36,153 bases of DNA from Pseudomonadota bacterium (GCA_023423995.1 JAFAEL010000266.1:1-36153); one strand, 5' to 3'. Shown: positions 24,633-34,358, counted from the stretch's first letter. The notes: a model not told the origin generated them from the sequence alone. Made by a program: numbers and translations.

Positions 24633-27600
24633 ATGAAGCTGACGCGGCTGCGCATCGTCGGCTTCAAGACCTTCGTGGAACCCACGGAGGTCCATATCGA
24701 GCCGGGCCGGACCGGCGTCGTCGGGCCGAATGGCTGCGGCAAGTCCAACCTCGTCGAGGCCCTGCGCTGGGTCATGGGCGAGAGCTCGCACAAGAACATG
24801 CGGGCCGCGGGCATGGACGACGTCATCTTCGCCGGCTCCGGCACGCGCGCCGCCCGCAACACCGCCGAGGTGCTGCTCGCGATCGACAACGCCGATCGGG
24901 CCGCACCGGCCGCCTTCAACGACACCGACGCCCTCGAAGTCTCGCGCAAGATCCAGCGCGAGCACGGGTCGAGCTACCACGTGAACGGCCGCGAGGTGCG
25001 GGCGCGCGACGTCCAGCTCCTGTTCGCGGACGCCGCGAGCGGCGCGCGCTCCCCGTCCCTGGTGCGGCAAGGGCAGATCAGCGAGCTGATCAACGCCAAG
25101 CCGCAGGCCCGCCGCCGCATCCTGGAGGACGCGGCCGGCATCGCGGGGCTCCATGCGCGCCGGCACGAGGCCGAGCTGCGGCTGCGGCATGCCGACGAGA
25201 ACCTCGCCCGCGTCGAGGACGTGCTGCGCGAGATCGACAGCCAGGCCGAGGGCCTGCGCCGCCAGGGCCGGCAGGCCCAGCGCTACCGCACCCTCTCGGC
25301 CGAGATCCGCAAGCTCGAGGCGCGCCTGCAGGCGGTCGCCTGGCGCAATGCCGAGCGCGAGACGCTCGCCGCCGAGGCGGCAGCCCGCGCCGACACCAAC
25401 GCGGTCGCCGAGCAGACCGCCATCCAGGCCGAGGCCGCGAAGCGGCAGGCCGTCGCGGCGCACGAGATCCAGCCGCTGCGGCAGGCGGAGGTCGCGGCGG
25501 CGGCGGCCTTGCGGCGCCTGTCCGGCGCCCGGCACGAGCTGGAGCACGAGGAGCGCCGCGCCAAGGAGAAGCTCGCCGATCTCGAACGGCGCATCCGCGA
25601 GATCGAGGCCGATATCGGCCGGCAGGCCTCCGTCCAGCACGACGCCGCCGCGACCATCGCGCGGCTCGAGGCGGAGGCCGCGGAGATCGCGCGCGGCGCG
25701 GAGGATGCAGCCGGCCGCCGCGAGGCGCTCGAAGCGCGGCAGGCGGCGCTCGAGGCGGATCTAGCCGCCGCGGAAGCGCGGCTCGCGGCCGCCCAGACGG
25801 AGGCGGCCGACCTCGCGGCCCGGCGGCAGGCGCTGGAATCCGCACGCCGGGACGGGACGGAGCGCGCCCAGCGGGCGGCAAAGCAACGCGAGGAGGTCGA
25901 GCGCGACCTCGTCCGGCTCGGCGCTCAGGCCGCCGGCCCGTCCCTGGACGAGCTCCGGGCGGGGCTTGCGGCCGCCGAGGCAGCGCTGCGGGAGGCGGAA
26001 GAAGCGGCCGCGTCCGCCCGCGCGGGGCTTCCCCCGGCACGCGAGGAGGAGGCCAGGCGCCGGTCCGCCCTCAACGAGGCCGACCGCGCCGCGAGCCGGC
26101 TCGAAACCGAGTTCCGGACGCTCGCAAAGCTCTTCGGGCCGAGTTCGGGCAAGTGGCCGGTCATCCTCGACCAGGTCACGGCCGCGCCCGGCTTCGAGAC
26201 GGCGCTCGCGGCGGCGCTCGGCGACGACCTGGAAGCCTCCTCCGATCCCGCCGCGCCCGTCCATTGGGCGGAGAGCGGCGACGCCTCCTCCGATCCCTCG
26301 CTGCCGGGCGGCCTGCCGGCCCTGGCCGAGAAGGTCACGGGGCCCGCTTCCATGACGCGCCGGCTCCGGCAGATCGGAATCGTCGCGCGCGGCGACGGGC
26401 CTCGCCTCGCCGCGCTGCTGAGGCCCGGGCAGAGGCTCGTCTCGGTCGAGGGCGATCTCTGGCGCTGGGACGGGCTCACCGCAGCCGCGGAGGCTCCGTC
26501 GGCCGCGGCGCGGCGGCTGGCGGAGAAGAACCGCCTCGCCGATCTCGACCGCGCCGCCAAGTCGGCGCGCGCGATCGCCGGGGAGCGGAAGGCCGAACTC
26601 GCGGCCGCCAGCGCCCGGCTGCAGGAGCTCGTCGCGGGCGAGGCTGCCGCCCTCGATCGCGCGCGAAAAGCCCGCTCCGCCTTCGACGCAGCGCGGGATG
26701 CCCTCGCCCGCGCCGAGAAGCGCGAGCTGGAAGTGGCCGCGCGCCGCTCGGCCCTCGACGAGGCGCTCGCCCGAATCGGCGTCTCCGAGGCCGAGGCCAA
26801 GGCGCGAATCACCGAGGCGGAGACGGGGCTCGCCGCGCTGCCGCAATCCCGGGATGCCGAGACGCGCCTCCTGGAGGCGCGCGCGACGGCGGCGGAGGCG
26901 CGGGCCGCGGCAGCCGATGCCCGCGCGGCCCTGAACTCGCTCACGCGGGAGGCCGAGCAGGTGGCGAAGCGCCGGGCCGCGCTCGCCGCCGACACCAAGC
27001 TCTGGACGGAACGCGCCGAGCGCGCCAGCCATGCCGCGACCGATCTCGCCGCGCGCCAGGCGGCCGCCAAGGCCGAGCACGCGGAACTGGCATCCGCGCC
27101 CGACACCTTTCTCATGCGCCGCCGCACGCTCAATGCCGAGATCGGGGAGGCCGATGCGCGCCGGAGCGCCGCTGCCGACAAGCTCGCGGGCGCCGAGGCG
27201 GCCCTCGCCGCGGCCGACCGGGACGCCCGGGCCGCCCTCGAAGGATTGTCGGCGGCGCGCGAGCGCCGGGCTGCGTCCGAGGTGCGCGCGCAGGCCACGG
27301 CCGAGCGCCTCGCGGAGCTGACCCGCCTCATCGCTGAGACCTTCGAGACCGACCCGGCCGGGCTGATGCAGCTGGCGGGGCTCGCCGAAAACGATGCCGT
27401 CACGGATCTTCCCGCCGTGGAGGCGCGCCTCGCCTCGCTCAAGGCCGACCGCGAACGCCTCGGCGGGATCAACCTGCGGGCGGAGGAAGAACTCGCCGAG
27501 ACGGAGGGCAAGCGCAGCCAGCTCGCGGCCGAGCGGGACGACCTCGTCGAGGCGATCCGGCGCCTGCGCGGGGCGATCGGCAACCTCAACCGGGAGGGCC

Positions 27601-28085
27601 GCGAGCGCCTCGTCGCGGCCTTCGGGATCGTCAACGGGCATTTCGGGCGCCTCTTCACGAAGCTCTTCGGCGGCGGCGAGGCCGAGCTGACCCTGATCGA
27701 TTCGGACGATCCGCTGGAGGCGGGGCTGGAGATCCTGGCCCGCCCGCCCGGCAAGAAGCCGGCCTCGCTCTCCCTCCTGTCCGGCGGCGAGCAGGCTCTC
27801 ACGGCCACCGCGCTCATCTTCGCGGTGTTCCTGACGAACCCCTCCCCGATCTGCGTGCTCGACGAGGTCGACGCGCCGCTCGATGACGCCAATGTCGAGC
27901 GCTACTGCGACCTATTGCGCGAGATGGCGGGCGAGACGGAGACGCGCTTCCTCGTCATCACCCACAACCCGATCACCATGGCCCGCATGGACCGGCTGTT
28001 CGGGGTGACGATGGCGGAGCGCGGGGTCTCGCAGCTCGTCTCGGTCGATCTGGCGGTTGCCGAGCAGCTGCGCGAGGCGAGCTGA
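24633..28085 (+). CDS. smc: Chromosome segregation ATPase SMC
   Basis: The SMC subunit of bacterial condensin, which organises and segregates the chromosome. The 1150 residues follow the SMC plan. Walker A is GPNGCGKSN (31-39). A long Ala/Glu/Arg-rich coiled coil follows from about 165, then a hinge at about 500-640 (FGPSSGKWPVILDQVTAAPGFETALAAALGDDLEA …), a second coiled coil, the ABC signature LLSGGEQAL near 1048 and Walker B ICVLDEVDAPLDD near 1072. The start MKLTRLRIVGFKTFVEPTEV is standard. Its length suits the family. The strong alanine bias in the coils gives long false frames on the other strand. Confidence 0.97.
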   Translation: MKLTRLRIVGFKTFVEPTEVHIEPGRTGVVGPNGCGKSNLVEALRWVMGESSHKNMRAAGMDDVIFAGSGTRAARNTAEVLLAIDNADRAAPAAFNDTDALEVSRKIQREHGSSYHVNGREVRARDVQLLFADAASGARSPSLVRQGQISELINAKPQARRRILEDAAGIAGLHARRHEAELRLRHADENLARVEDVLREIDSQAEGLRRQGRQAQRYRTLSAEIRKLEARLQAVAWRNAERETLAAEAAARADTNAVAEQTAIQAEAAKRQAVAAHEIQPLRQAEVAAAAALRRLSGARHELEHEERRAKEKLADLERRIREIEADIGRQASVQHDAAATIARLEAEAAEIARGAEDAAGRREALEARQAALEADLAAAEARLAAAQTEAADLAARRQALESARRDGTERAQRAAKQREEVERDLVRLGAQAAGPSLDELRAGLAAAEAALREAEEAAASARAGLPPAREEEARRRSALNEADRAASRLETEFRTLAKLFGPSSGKWPVILDQVTAAPGFETALAAALGDDLEASSDPAAPVHWAESGDASSDPSLPGGLPALAEKVTGPASMTRRLRQIGIVARGDGPRLAALLRPGQRLVSVEGDLWRWDGLTAAAEAPSAAARRLAEKNRLADLDRAAKSARAIAGERKAELAAASARLQELVAGEAAALDRARKARSAFDAARDALARAEKRELEVAARRSALDEALARIGVSEAEAKARITEAETGLAALPQSRDAETRLLEARATAAEARAAAADARAALNSLTREAEQVAKRRAALAADTKLWTERAERASHAATDLAARQAAAKAEHAELASAPDTFLMRRRTLNAEIGEADARRSAAADKLAGAEAALAAADRDARAALEGLSAARERRAASEVRAQATAERLAELTRLIAETFETDPAGLMQLAGLAENDAVTDLPAVEARLASLKADRERLGGINLRAEEELAETEGKRSQLAAERDDLVEAIRRLRGAIGNLNREGRERLVAAFGIVNGHFGRLFTKLFGGGEAELTLIDSDDPLEAGLEILARPPGKKPASLSLLSGGEQALTATALIFAVFLTNPSPICVLDEVDAPLDDANVERYCDLLREMAGETETRFLVITHNPITMARMDRLFGVTMAERGVSQLVSVDLAVAEQLREAS

Positions 28086-28162
28086 TCCGAGCCGCCGCCA
28101 GGGCCGGCAAGGATAGCGAATTCTCAAGTAATTCCAGCGCCTTACGCCACCATCTCGCGTTG

Positions 28163-28191
28163 TTGACACCCCCTGGAGCCGACACTATGGT
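28163..28191 (+). promoter_or_regulatory. Probable promoter of the atp (F0) operon
   Basis: TTGACA (28163-28168), 17 bases and TATGGT (28186-28191) lie in the 167-base gap after smc. Transcription would start near 28198, giving a leader of about 55 bases to the atpI ATG at 28253. Confidence 0.6.
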
Positions 28192-28252
28192 GCCGGCCGA
28201 CCTCGGAGGGTGTTCGGCCGCTCCGCATCTGTTTTCGCGAGTTTTCGCCATC

Positions 28253-28621
28253 ATGAGCGGTAACGGCACGCGGGACGGGCGCGATGAGACGTCCGGATCA
28301 GCCGCCGACGGGGACCTGTCCGGGAGGCTTCAGCGTCTCGGGGCTCAGATCGATGCGAAGCGGCCACCCGCAGACCAAAAGAAGAGCCCCGGCGGCGCGC
28401 AATCGGGACATTCCTCCGCGATAGGTCTTGCTTTTCGGCTTTCGGCAGAGTTTGTAGCCGGGGTCTTGGCAGGGGGCATCCTTGGCTGGCTGGTCGACCG
28501 CATGGTCGGGACCGCGCCCTGGGGCCTGATCATCTGCCTGATCCTCGGCTTCGCTGCCGGCATGCTGAACCTGCTTCGGGCAACCGGATCAGTTAAGTCT
28601 GCCCGGCCGGGCGGCCATTGA
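28253..28621 (+). CDS. atpI: ATP synthase accessory protein AtpI
   Basis: A small membrane protein encoded ahead of the F0 genes, thought to help assemble the c-ring or handle magnesium. The 122 residues have a soluble charged N-terminus (1-60) and two hydrophobic segments (about 63-79 FRLSAEFVAGVLAGGILGWLV, and 87-107 PWGLIICLILGFAAGMLNLL), with the glycine-rich, Asp-containing pattern of the family. ATG 28253 is preferred; the frame extends upstream to the promoter region without protein-like content. First gene of the atpI-B-E-F'-F operon. Confidence 0.9.
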   Translation: MSGNGTRDGRDETSGSAADGDLSGRLQRLGAQIDAKRPPADQKKSPGGAQSGHSSAIGLAFRLSAEFVAGVLAGGILGWLVDRMVGTAPWGLIICLILGFAAGMLNLLRATGSVKSARPGGH

Positions 28622-28673
28622 GGTGCGGCTAGCAGCTGCGACTGCCCTAGAGGTGCGAGAGTAACGACGGACC

Positions 28674-29399
28674 ATGGCGAGCCCGATCGAGCAATTCGAA
28701 CTAAAGCCCATCATCCCAGCTCTTGGCTTCACGAATTCGTCGCTGTTCATGGTCGGCGGTGTCGCCTTGATCGTTGGCGGGCTGCTCTATGCCACGCGCA
28801 ACCGTTCGGTGGTGCCTGACAGATTTCAGGCCGGCGCGGAGATCCTGCACGACTTCGTGGCGGGAACGCTGACGGATGCCGCAGGCCGCGACGGGATGAA
28901 GTTCTTCCCGCTCGTCTTCTCCCTCTTCATGTTCGTGCTGACGCTGAACCTCGTCGGGCTCATCCCCGGGTTCTTCACGGTCACGAGCCACATCATCATC
29001 ACCTTCGCGCTTGCCGTCCTCGTGATCGGCACCGTGATCGGCTACGGCTTCTACAAGCACGGCACCCACTTCCTCGGGCTGTTCGTGCCCTCCGGCGTGC
29101 CCGGCTGGCTGCTGCCCTTCATCGTGGTGATCGAGATCATCTCCTTCATCTCGCGCCCGATCAGCCTGAGCCTGCGTCTCTTCGCCAACATGCTGGCGGG
29201 CCACATCGCCCTGAAGGTCTTCGGCGGCTTCGTGGTGGCGCTCGGCGGCGCCGGCGTCCTGGCCGTGCTGTCGCCCCTGCCGCTCCTGATGGCCGTCGCC
29301 CTCACGGCGCTCGAGTTCCTCGTGGCTGGGCTCCAGGCCTACGTCTTCACGGTTCTCACCTGCATCTACCTCAACGATGCAATCCACCCCGGCCACTAG
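28674..29399 (+). CDS. atpB: ATP synthase F0 subunit a
   Basis: Subunit a forms the proton half-channels next to the c-ring in the inner membrane. The 241 residues contain five or six hydrophobic helices. The essential arginine is in [15 protein letters not shown] (Arg168), and the preceding SRPISL is conserved. The C-terminal helix [27 protein letters not shown] is typical. It follows atpI by 52 bases and precedes atpE by 63. F1 genes are not linked, as usual for alphaproteobacteria. Confidence 0.97.
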   Translation: MASPIEQFELKPIIPALGFTNSSLFMVGGVALIVGGLLYATRNRSVVPDRFQAGAEILHDFVAGTLTDAAGRDGMKFFPLVFSLFMFVLTLNLVGLIPGFFTVTSHIIITFALAVLVIGTVIGYGFYKHGTHFLGLFVPSGVPGWLLPFIVVIEIISFISRPISLSLRLFANMLAGHIALKVFGGFVVALGGAGVLAVLSPLPLLMAVALTALEFLVAGLQAYVFTVLTCIYLNDAIHPGH

Positions 29400-29462
29400 G
29401 GCACAGCCCTAGCCCGGTTCCTTCACCCGCCCTGACCGAACCCACCGTTCAAGGAGTTTTCC

Positions 29463-29687
29463 ATGGATCCAGTCGCCTTCAAGTTCCTCGGTGCCGGCCT
29501 CGCCTGCATCGGGATGGGCCTCGCCGCAATGGGCGTCGGCAACATCTTCGGCAACTTCCTGTCCGGTGCCCTGCGCAACCCGTCGGCTGCCGACGGCCAG
29601 TTCGCCCGGGCCTTCATCGGCGCCGCGCTCGCGGAAGGTCTCGGGATCTTCTGCCTCGTCGTCGCTCTGGTCCTTCTCTTCACCTGA
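29463..29687 (+). CDS. atpE: ATP synthase F0 subunit c
   Basis: Proteolipid that forms the rotating c-ring. The 74 residues make a two-helix hairpin with the polar loop ARG-type [10 protein letters not shown] (37-46) and the proton-carrying carboxylate Glu58 in [20 protein letters not shown]. The glycine-rich first helix ([21 protein letters not shown]) packs the ring. AAGGAG, one of the strongest ribosome sites in the window, precedes ATG 29463, as expected for a subunit needed in about ten or more copies. A terminator-like hairpin follows. Confidence 0.97.
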   Translation: MDPVAFKFLGAGLACIGMGLAAMGVGNIFGNFLSGALRNPSAADGQFARAFIGAALAEGLGIFCLVVALVLLFT

Positions 29688-29715
29688 CGCCGGGACCGGT
29701 TCAGGGCGGTTTTTC

Positions 29716-29747
29716 GGACGCCGCTTCCCGCGGCGTCCTCCCTTTTT
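29716..29747 (+). terminator. Hairpin with T run between atpE and atpF'
   Basis: GGACGCCGC (29716-29724) and GCGGCGTCC (29730-29738) form a perfect 9-bp stem with a TTCCC loop. Four bases later comes TTTTT (29743-29747). It could end part of the transcription, or protect the 3' end of an atpB-atpE message, so that subunit c is made in excess of b and b'. Confidence 0.6.
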
Positions 29748-29770
29748 CGAGTAGAGGCAACTGACGCGCG

Positions 29771-30319
29771 ATGGCCCAGACGACGACACAGCAGGTCGCC
29801 GGCACGGTGCAGGAAGCCGCTCACGGCGGCGAGTTCCCGCCCTTCAACACGGCCACCTATCCCGGCCAGATCATCTGGCTCGCGCTGACATTCGGCTTCC
29901 TCTACTTCATGATGGCGCGGGTGATCGTCCCGCGCCTCTCGGGAATTCTGGGCGACCGGCGCCGCCGGATCGCGACCGATCTCGAGCAGGCAGCCGAGAT
30001 GCGCAGCCGCGCCGAAGAGGCCGGACGTGCCTACGAGCAGTCCCTCGGTGAGGCCCGCGCCAAGGCGCAGGCGATCGCCCAGGAGACGCGCACGGCGCTG
30101 AACACCGAGAGCGAGGTTCGGCGCAAGGCCCTCGAGGCCGATCTGGCGCAGAAGCTGGCGGAAGCCGAGACCACCATCCAGGCCAAGACTGCGAGCGCGA
30201 TGTCGAATGTCCGCGAGGTCGCGACCGATGCCGCCGCGGCCATCGTCGAGCGGCTGACCGGCCGTGCGCCCGACCGGGCCACGATCGATGGCGCCTATGA
30301 CCGTGCCGCGCGGAGCTGA
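29771..30319 (+). CDS. atpF': ATP synthase F0 subunit b'
   Basis: Second stator subunit of the b type, found in alphaproteobacteria, cyanobacteria and chloroplasts; pairs with b to hold F1 still. The 182 residues have a polar N-terminus, a membrane segment at about 36-56 (IIWLALTFGFLYFMMARVIVP) and a long charged coiled coil (RRIATDLEQAAEMRSRAEEAGRAYEQSLGEARAKAQAIAQE …). It follows the inter-gene hairpin and is nine bases before atpF. GAGG precedes ATG 29771. Confidence 0.95.
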   Translation: MAQTTTQQVAGTVQEAAHGGEFPPFNTATYPGQIIWLALTFGFLYFMMARVIVPRLSGILGDRRRRIATDLEQAAEMRSRAEEAGRAYEQSLGEARAKAQAIAQETRTALNTESEVRRKALEADLAQKLAEAETTIQAKTASAMSNVREVATDAAAAIVERLTGRAPDRATIDGAYDRAARS

Positions 30320-30328
30320 GTTGATCCC

Positions 30329-30817
30329 ATGCTGAGCAATGCAACGTTCTGGGTCGGCGTCGCCTTCGTCATCTTCATGGCGCTGGCCTGGCGCATGGGC
30401 GCCTTCCGGCAGATTGCCGACGGCCTCGACAGCCGCGGCAGCCGCGTGCGGGCCGAGCTCGAGGAGGCCCAGCGCCTTCGCGCCGAGGCCGATGCGCTTC
30501 TGGCCGAGTACAAGCGCCGCCGCGACGAGGCCGAGCGCGAGGCTCAGGACATCGTGAACGCCGCCCGCGAGGAGGCCGAGCGGGTTGCCCGCGAGGCGCA
30601 GGAGCGGATGACGGAGTTCGTCCGCCGCCGCACCGCCGCCGCCGAGGCGAAGATCGCCCAGGCCGAGGCTTCCGCCGCACAGCAGGTCCGCGCCGCTGCG
30701 GCCGACGCCGCGGTCCGGGTTTCCGAGGCGGTGCTGCGCGACCAGATGCGCGGCCCGACGGCCGAGGACCTCCTCGCCCGCAGCCTCACCGAAGTTCGCG
30801 GGAAGCTCCATTCCTAG
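30329..30817 (+). CDS. atpF: ATP synthase F0 subunit b
   Basis: Stator subunit b. The 162 residues start with a short N-terminus and one membrane helix (about 5-24, TFWVGVAFVIFMALAWRMGAF), followed by a continuous charged coiled coil with Glu/Arg/Ala repeats. It differs clearly from b' in sequence, so both stator arms are present. Last gene of the operon; a strong two-way terminator follows 25 bases after the stop. Confidence 0.95.
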   Translation: MLSNATFWVGVAFVIFMALAWRMGAFRQIADGLDSRGSRVRAELEEAQRLRAEADALLAEYKRRRDEAEREAQDIVNAAREEAERVAREAQERMTEFVRRRTAAAEAKIAQAEASAAQQVRAAAADAAVRVSEAVLRDQMRGPTAEDLLARSLTEVRGKLHS

Positions 30818-30841
30818 GCATCCGGATCACCCGGAGATGCG

Positions 30842-30870
30842 AAAAAGCCGGCCCTTGGGCCGGCCTTTTT
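30842..30870. terminator. Two-way terminator between atpF and gcvPB
   Basis: GCCGGCCC (30847-30854) pairs with GGGCCGGC (30857-30864) and is flanked by AAAAA (30842-30846) and TTTTT (30866-30870). With T runs on both strands it can stop both the atp operon and the convergent glycine cleavage operon. Confidence 0.92.
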
Positions 30871-30886
30871 GTTTTGGAGGCCCTCT

Positions 30887-32530
30887 CTACTCCGCCGCCT
30901 GGAGGGCCGGGATCGGGGCGGGCGGCGTCCAACGCAGCACCGGCTGCCTGGCCGCGCGGGTCTCGTCCAGCCGGCGACGGGGGGCGAGGTAGGGCGCGCC
31001 CGTGAAGCGCTCCGTCTCGCCGCGCTTCGCCGCGAAGGCGAGGTCGCGCAAGGTCGCGATGAAGAGGTCCAGCGAGGCCTTCGATTCGGATTCGGTCGGC
31101 TCGATCAGCATCGCCCCGTGCACGACGAGCGGGAAATACATCGTCATCGGGTGGTAGCCCTCGTCGATCATCGCCTTGGCGAAATCGAGCGTCGTGACGC
31201 CGGTATCCTTCAGCCAGGCATCGTCGAACAGGACCTCGTGCATGCAGGGCTTGTCGCCGAAGGGCAGCGACATGAGGTCCGACAGGCAGGCCCGGACGTA
31301 ATTGGCGTTGAGGACCGCATCCTCCGAGGCCTGCCGCATTCCGTCCGAGCCGTGCGAGAGCATGTAGGCGAGCGAGCGCACGAACATGCCCATCTGCCCG
31401 TGGAAGGCCGTCATCCGGCCGACCGCCTCCGGGCTCTCGGCATCTTCGACGAGCTGAAGCGCGTCGCCCTCCTGCCGCAGGAACGGCACCGGCGCGAAGG
31501 GCGCGAGCCGCTCGGACAGCACGACCGGGCCGGCGCCCGGCCCCCCTCCCCCGTGCGGGGTCGAGAAGGTCTTGTGCAGGTTGATGTGCATGGCGTCGAC
31601 GCCGAGGTCGCCCGGCCGCACCTTGCCGACGATCGCGTTGAAGTTCGCGCCGTCGCAATAGAAATAGCCGCCCGCCCCGTGGATCGCCTCGGCGATCTCG
31701 GCCGCGCGCGGCTCGAAGAGCCCGCAGGTGTTCGGGTTGGTGAGCATGATGGCCGCGATCTCGGGGCCGAGCAGCGGCTTCACGTCCGCGAGATGCACCC
31801 AGCCGTCGTCTCGCGCCGGCACGCTCTTCACCGTGAAGCCGAGCAGCGCGGCCGTGGCGGGATTCGTGCCGTGCGCCGAATCGGGGACGAGCACCACGTT
31901 GCGCGTCTCGGCCTCGCCACGGGAAGCGATCGCGGCCTTGATGGCCATCATGCCGAGAAGCTCGCCATGCGCGCCCGCCTTGGGCTGCAGCGCGACGGCG
32001 GGCATGCCGGTCAGCGTGGTCAGGTAGCGGGCGAGCTCGCTCATCAGCTCCAGCGCGCCCTGCACGGTCGAGACCGGCTGCAGGGGATGGATGTCGGCGA
32101 ATCCCGGCAGCCGCGCCACGCGCTCGTTCAGCCGGGCATTGTGCTTCATCGTGCACGAGCCGAGCGGGAAGAGGCCGGTATCGATGCCGTAATTGCCCTG
32201 GCTGAGGCGGACGTAGTGCCGCATCGTCTCGGGCTCGGAGAGGCCCGGCAGGCCGATGGGAGCCGTGCGCTCCAACCCGCCGAGACGCGGCTCGAAAGCC
32301 TCCGGCTCGTCGAGATCGATGCCGGTCACGTCCGGCCGCCCGATCTCGAAGATCAGCGGCTCTTCCTGCACGAGGCCGCGGTTGCCCGTGAAGGTCTGAG
32401 GGATTCCGGAAGAAGCCGCCGCTCCCCCGGAGGCGCTTGCCGGCGGGCGCTCGCTGCCGGCTGCGCCGGCCACGGCCGGCTCGTCCGCGAGCGGCCTGAT
32501 GGAGGTCGGGCGTCCCTGGCGGTTCAGCAT
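30887..32530 (-). CDS. gcvPB: Glycine dehydrogenase (decarboxylating) subunit 2
   Basis: PLP-binding half of the split P-protein, which decarboxylates glycine and loads the aminomethyl group onto lipoyl-GcvH. The 547 residues carry the PLP lysine Lys320 in MHINLHKTFSTPHGGGGPG, plus FPLGSCTMKHN (121-131) and PDSAHGTNPA (216-225). The N-terminal 45 residues are low-complexity Ala/Gly/Ser and make it somewhat longer than usual. ATG 32530 overlaps the gcvPA stop by one base (TGATG); GTG 32533 is an alternative. Last gene of the operon. Confidence 0.97.
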   Translation of the reverse strand: MLNRQGRPTSIRPLADEPAVAGAAGSERPPASASGGAAASSGIPQTFTGNRGLVQEEPLIFEIGRPDVTGIDLDEPEAFEPRLGGLERTAPIGLPGLSEPETMRHYVRLSQGNYGIDTGLFPLGSCTMKHNARLNERVARLPGFADIHPLQPVSTVQGALELMSELARYLTTLTGMPAVALQPKAGAHGELLGMMAIKAAIASRGEAETRNVVLVPDSAHGTNPATAALLGFTVKSVPARDDGWVHLADVKPLLGPEIAAIMLTNPNTCGLFEPRAAEIAEAIHGAGGYFYCDGANFNAIVGKVRPGDLGVDAMHINLHKTFSTPHGGGGPGAGPVVLSERLAPFAPVPFLRQEGDALQLVEDAESPEAVGRMTAFHGQMGMFVRSLAYMLSHGSDGMRQASEDAVLNANYVRACLSDLMSLPFGDKPCMHEVLFDDAWLKDTGVTTLDFAKAMIDEGYHPMTMYFPLVVHGAMLIEPTESESKASLDLFIATLRDLAFAAKRGETERFTGAPYLAPRRRLDETRAARQPVLRWTPPAPIPALQAAE

Positions 32531-33870
32531 CACAGAATGTCCTTGAGGCCCTGGACCAGCGCCGCCCGGTCCTCGTCCGTGTTGATCTCGGTCGTGGCGA
32601 CGAGAAGCAGGTCGTCGAGCCCGCCCCCGGGAATCAGGCGCGACACCGGGACGCCGGCCAGGATGCCCTCGGCGGCGAGGGCCTCGACGACGCCCGCCGC
32701 CGGCTCAGGCAGCCGCAGCGTGAACTCGTTGAAGAAGGTGGCGTTCAGCACCTCGACGCCCGGAACGCCGGCGAGCATGCCGGCGAGCTTCACGGCATTG
32801 GCGTGGTTCACCCGCGCCAGCCGCCGGAGGCCCGCTTCGCCCAGCAGCGTCATGTGGATCGTGAAGGCGAGGCAGCAGAGGCCCGAATTCGTGCAGATAT
32901 TCGAGGTCGCCTTGTCGCGCCGGATATGCTGCTCGCGCGTGGAGAGCGTCAGCACGAAGCCGCGCCGCCCTTCCGCATCGGTCGTCTCGCCGCAGAGGCG
33001 CCCCGGCATCTGGCGCACGAATTTCGACCGCGTCGCGAAGAGCCCGACATAGGGGCCGCCGAAGGACAGCGCATTCCCGATCGACTGGCCCTCGCCGACC
33101 ACGATGTCGGCCCCCATCGCGCCGGGCGATTCGACGAGCCCGAGCGACACGGCCTCCGTGAAGACCGCAATCAGCAAGGCGCCGGCCTTGTGCGCGGCCT
33201 CGGCGATCGGCCGGAGGTCCCGCAGGTTGCCGAACACGTCCGGGCTCTGGACGACCACGCAGGAAGTCTCGCGATCGATCGAGGCGACGATGTCCTCGGA
33301 GGCGGAGACGTCCGGCGGCAGCGAGGCCACCTCGTCCCCGGCCATGCCGGAGACGGTGCGGACGACCTCGGCATAATGCGGATGCAGGCCGCCCGAGAGC
33401 ACGGCCTTGCGGCGCTTCGTGACCCGGTGCGCCATCAGGACGGCCTCGGCCGTGCCGGTCGAGCCGTCATACATGGAAGCGTTGGCCACCTCCATGCCGG
33501 TGAGCGCGGCGACCTGGGTCTGGAACTCGAAGAGATATTGCAGCGTGCCCTGCGCGATCTCCGGCTGGTAGGGCGTGTAGCTGGTCAGGAACTCGGAGCG
33601 CTGGATGAGGTGGTCCACGCTCGCCGGAACGTGGTGCTTGTAGGCGCCCGCCCCGACGAAGAACGGAACGGAGGAAGCCGGCATGTTCCGGCCGGCCATC
33701 CGCGACAGGATGCGCTCGACCTCGAACTCGCCCTTGTGCCGCGGCAGGTCGGGCGGCGCGGTCATGCGCCTCGCCTCCGGGATGTCGGCGAAGAGCGCGT
33801 CGATGTCGGGCACGCCGATGCGGCCGAGCATCGCCTCGCGATCGGACGGGGTCAGGGGGAGATAGCGCAT
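32530..33870 (-). CDS. gcvPA: Glycine dehydrogenase (decarboxylating) subunit 1
   Basis: N-terminal half of the split P-protein; it forms the active alpha2-beta2 enzyme with GcvPB. The 446 residues begin [31 protein letters not shown] and contain [40 protein letters not shown] and [21 protein letters not shown], all characteristic. ATG 33870 overlaps the OsmC-family stop by one base (TGATG), and its own stop overlaps gcvPB likewise, so three genes are translationally chained. A long upstream extension of the frame lies antiparallel to nothing useful and is rejected. Confidence 0.97.
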   Translation of the reverse strand: MRYLPLTPSDREAMLGRIGVPDIDALFADIPEARRMTAPPDLPRHKGEFEVERILSRMAGRNMPASSVPFFVGAGAYKHHVPASVDHLIQRSEFLTSYTPYQPEIAQGTLQYLFEFQTQVAALTGMEVANASMYDGSTGTAEAVLMAHRVTKRRKAVLSGGLHPHYAEVVRTVSGMAGDEVASLPPDVSASEDIVASIDRETSCVVVQSPDVFGNLRDLRPIAEAAHKAGALLIAVFTEAVSLGLVESPGAMGADIVVGEGQSIGNALSFGGPYVGLFATRSKFVRQMPGRLCGETTDAEGRRGFVLTLSTREQHIRRDKATSNICTNSGLCCLAFTIHMTLLGEAGLRRLARVNHANAVKLAGMLAGVPGVEVLNATFFNEFTLRLPEPAAGVVEALAAEGILAGVPVSRLIPGGGLDDLLLVATTEINTDEDRAALVQGLKDIL

Positions 33871-34358
33871 CAGGCGGGCTCGGTTTCCGCATGCGCCAGC
33901 CCCGCGATCGTCACCTCGGCGAGGATCGAGTTCGCGATGTAGCACTCGGCGTGCGCGCGGTGGTGGATGTCGGCGAGTTCGGCCTCGCTCGGCCGCTTCT
34001 CGCCCGAGAACGCGACCTGTGGGTTCAGCCCGATGGCCGAGACGAAGAGCTTGCCGCGCTCGTTCCGGCTCATCGTGGCCACCGCCTCGTCGCGGTAGCT
34101 GTCCACGACGAAGCCCTTCTTGGCCGCGAAAGCGAGAAAGAAGAGCATGTGGCAGGCCGAGACGGAGGCGCAGAGCGCCTCCTCGGGATCTACGGCATCC
34201 GCCCGGGAATAGGGCAGCGGGACCGAGCTCGGCGCGGAGGAGCCCGGCACCTCGACGCCGCCATCGAAGATCCAGCGATGGCCGCGGCCGTATTTCCCGT
34301 CCGTGAAGACGGCGCCGTCCCGGCTCCAATCCACGGTCGCGCGATATTCGTGGGCCAT
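33870..34358 (-). CDS. OsmC-family peroxiredoxin-like protein inside the gcv operon
   Basis: A 162-residue OsmC/Ohr-superfamily protein, whose members reduce organic or inorganic hydroperoxides through two cysteines. Cys69 ([26 protein letters not shown]) and Cys139 ([14 protein letters not shown]) match the two family positions; Cys63 is extra. The pattern [32 protein letters not shown] is typical of the YhfA/OsmC-like group. It starts 10 bases after gcvH and overlaps gcvPA by one base, so it is a true operon member. Protection of lipoyl or PLP enzymes from peroxides is a reasonable but unproven idea. Confidence 0.9.
   Translation of the reverse strand: MAHEYRATVDWSRDGAVFTDGKYGRGHRWIFDGGVEVPGSSAPSSVPLPYSRADAVDPEEALCASVSACHMLFFLAFAAKKGFVVDSYRDEAVATMSRNERGKLFVSAIGLNPQVAFSGEKRPSEAELADIHHRAHAECYIANSILAEVTIAGLAHAETEPA

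Noticed and set aside
25761..27892. Long minus-strand frames of 626 and 655 residues
   Set aside because: Shadows of the Ala/Glu/Arg-rich coiled coils of smc.
29688..29770. End of the atp operon after atpE
   Set aside because: Despite the terminator-like hairpin, atpF' and atpF follow in the same direction without a convincing new promoter, so read-through is assumed.
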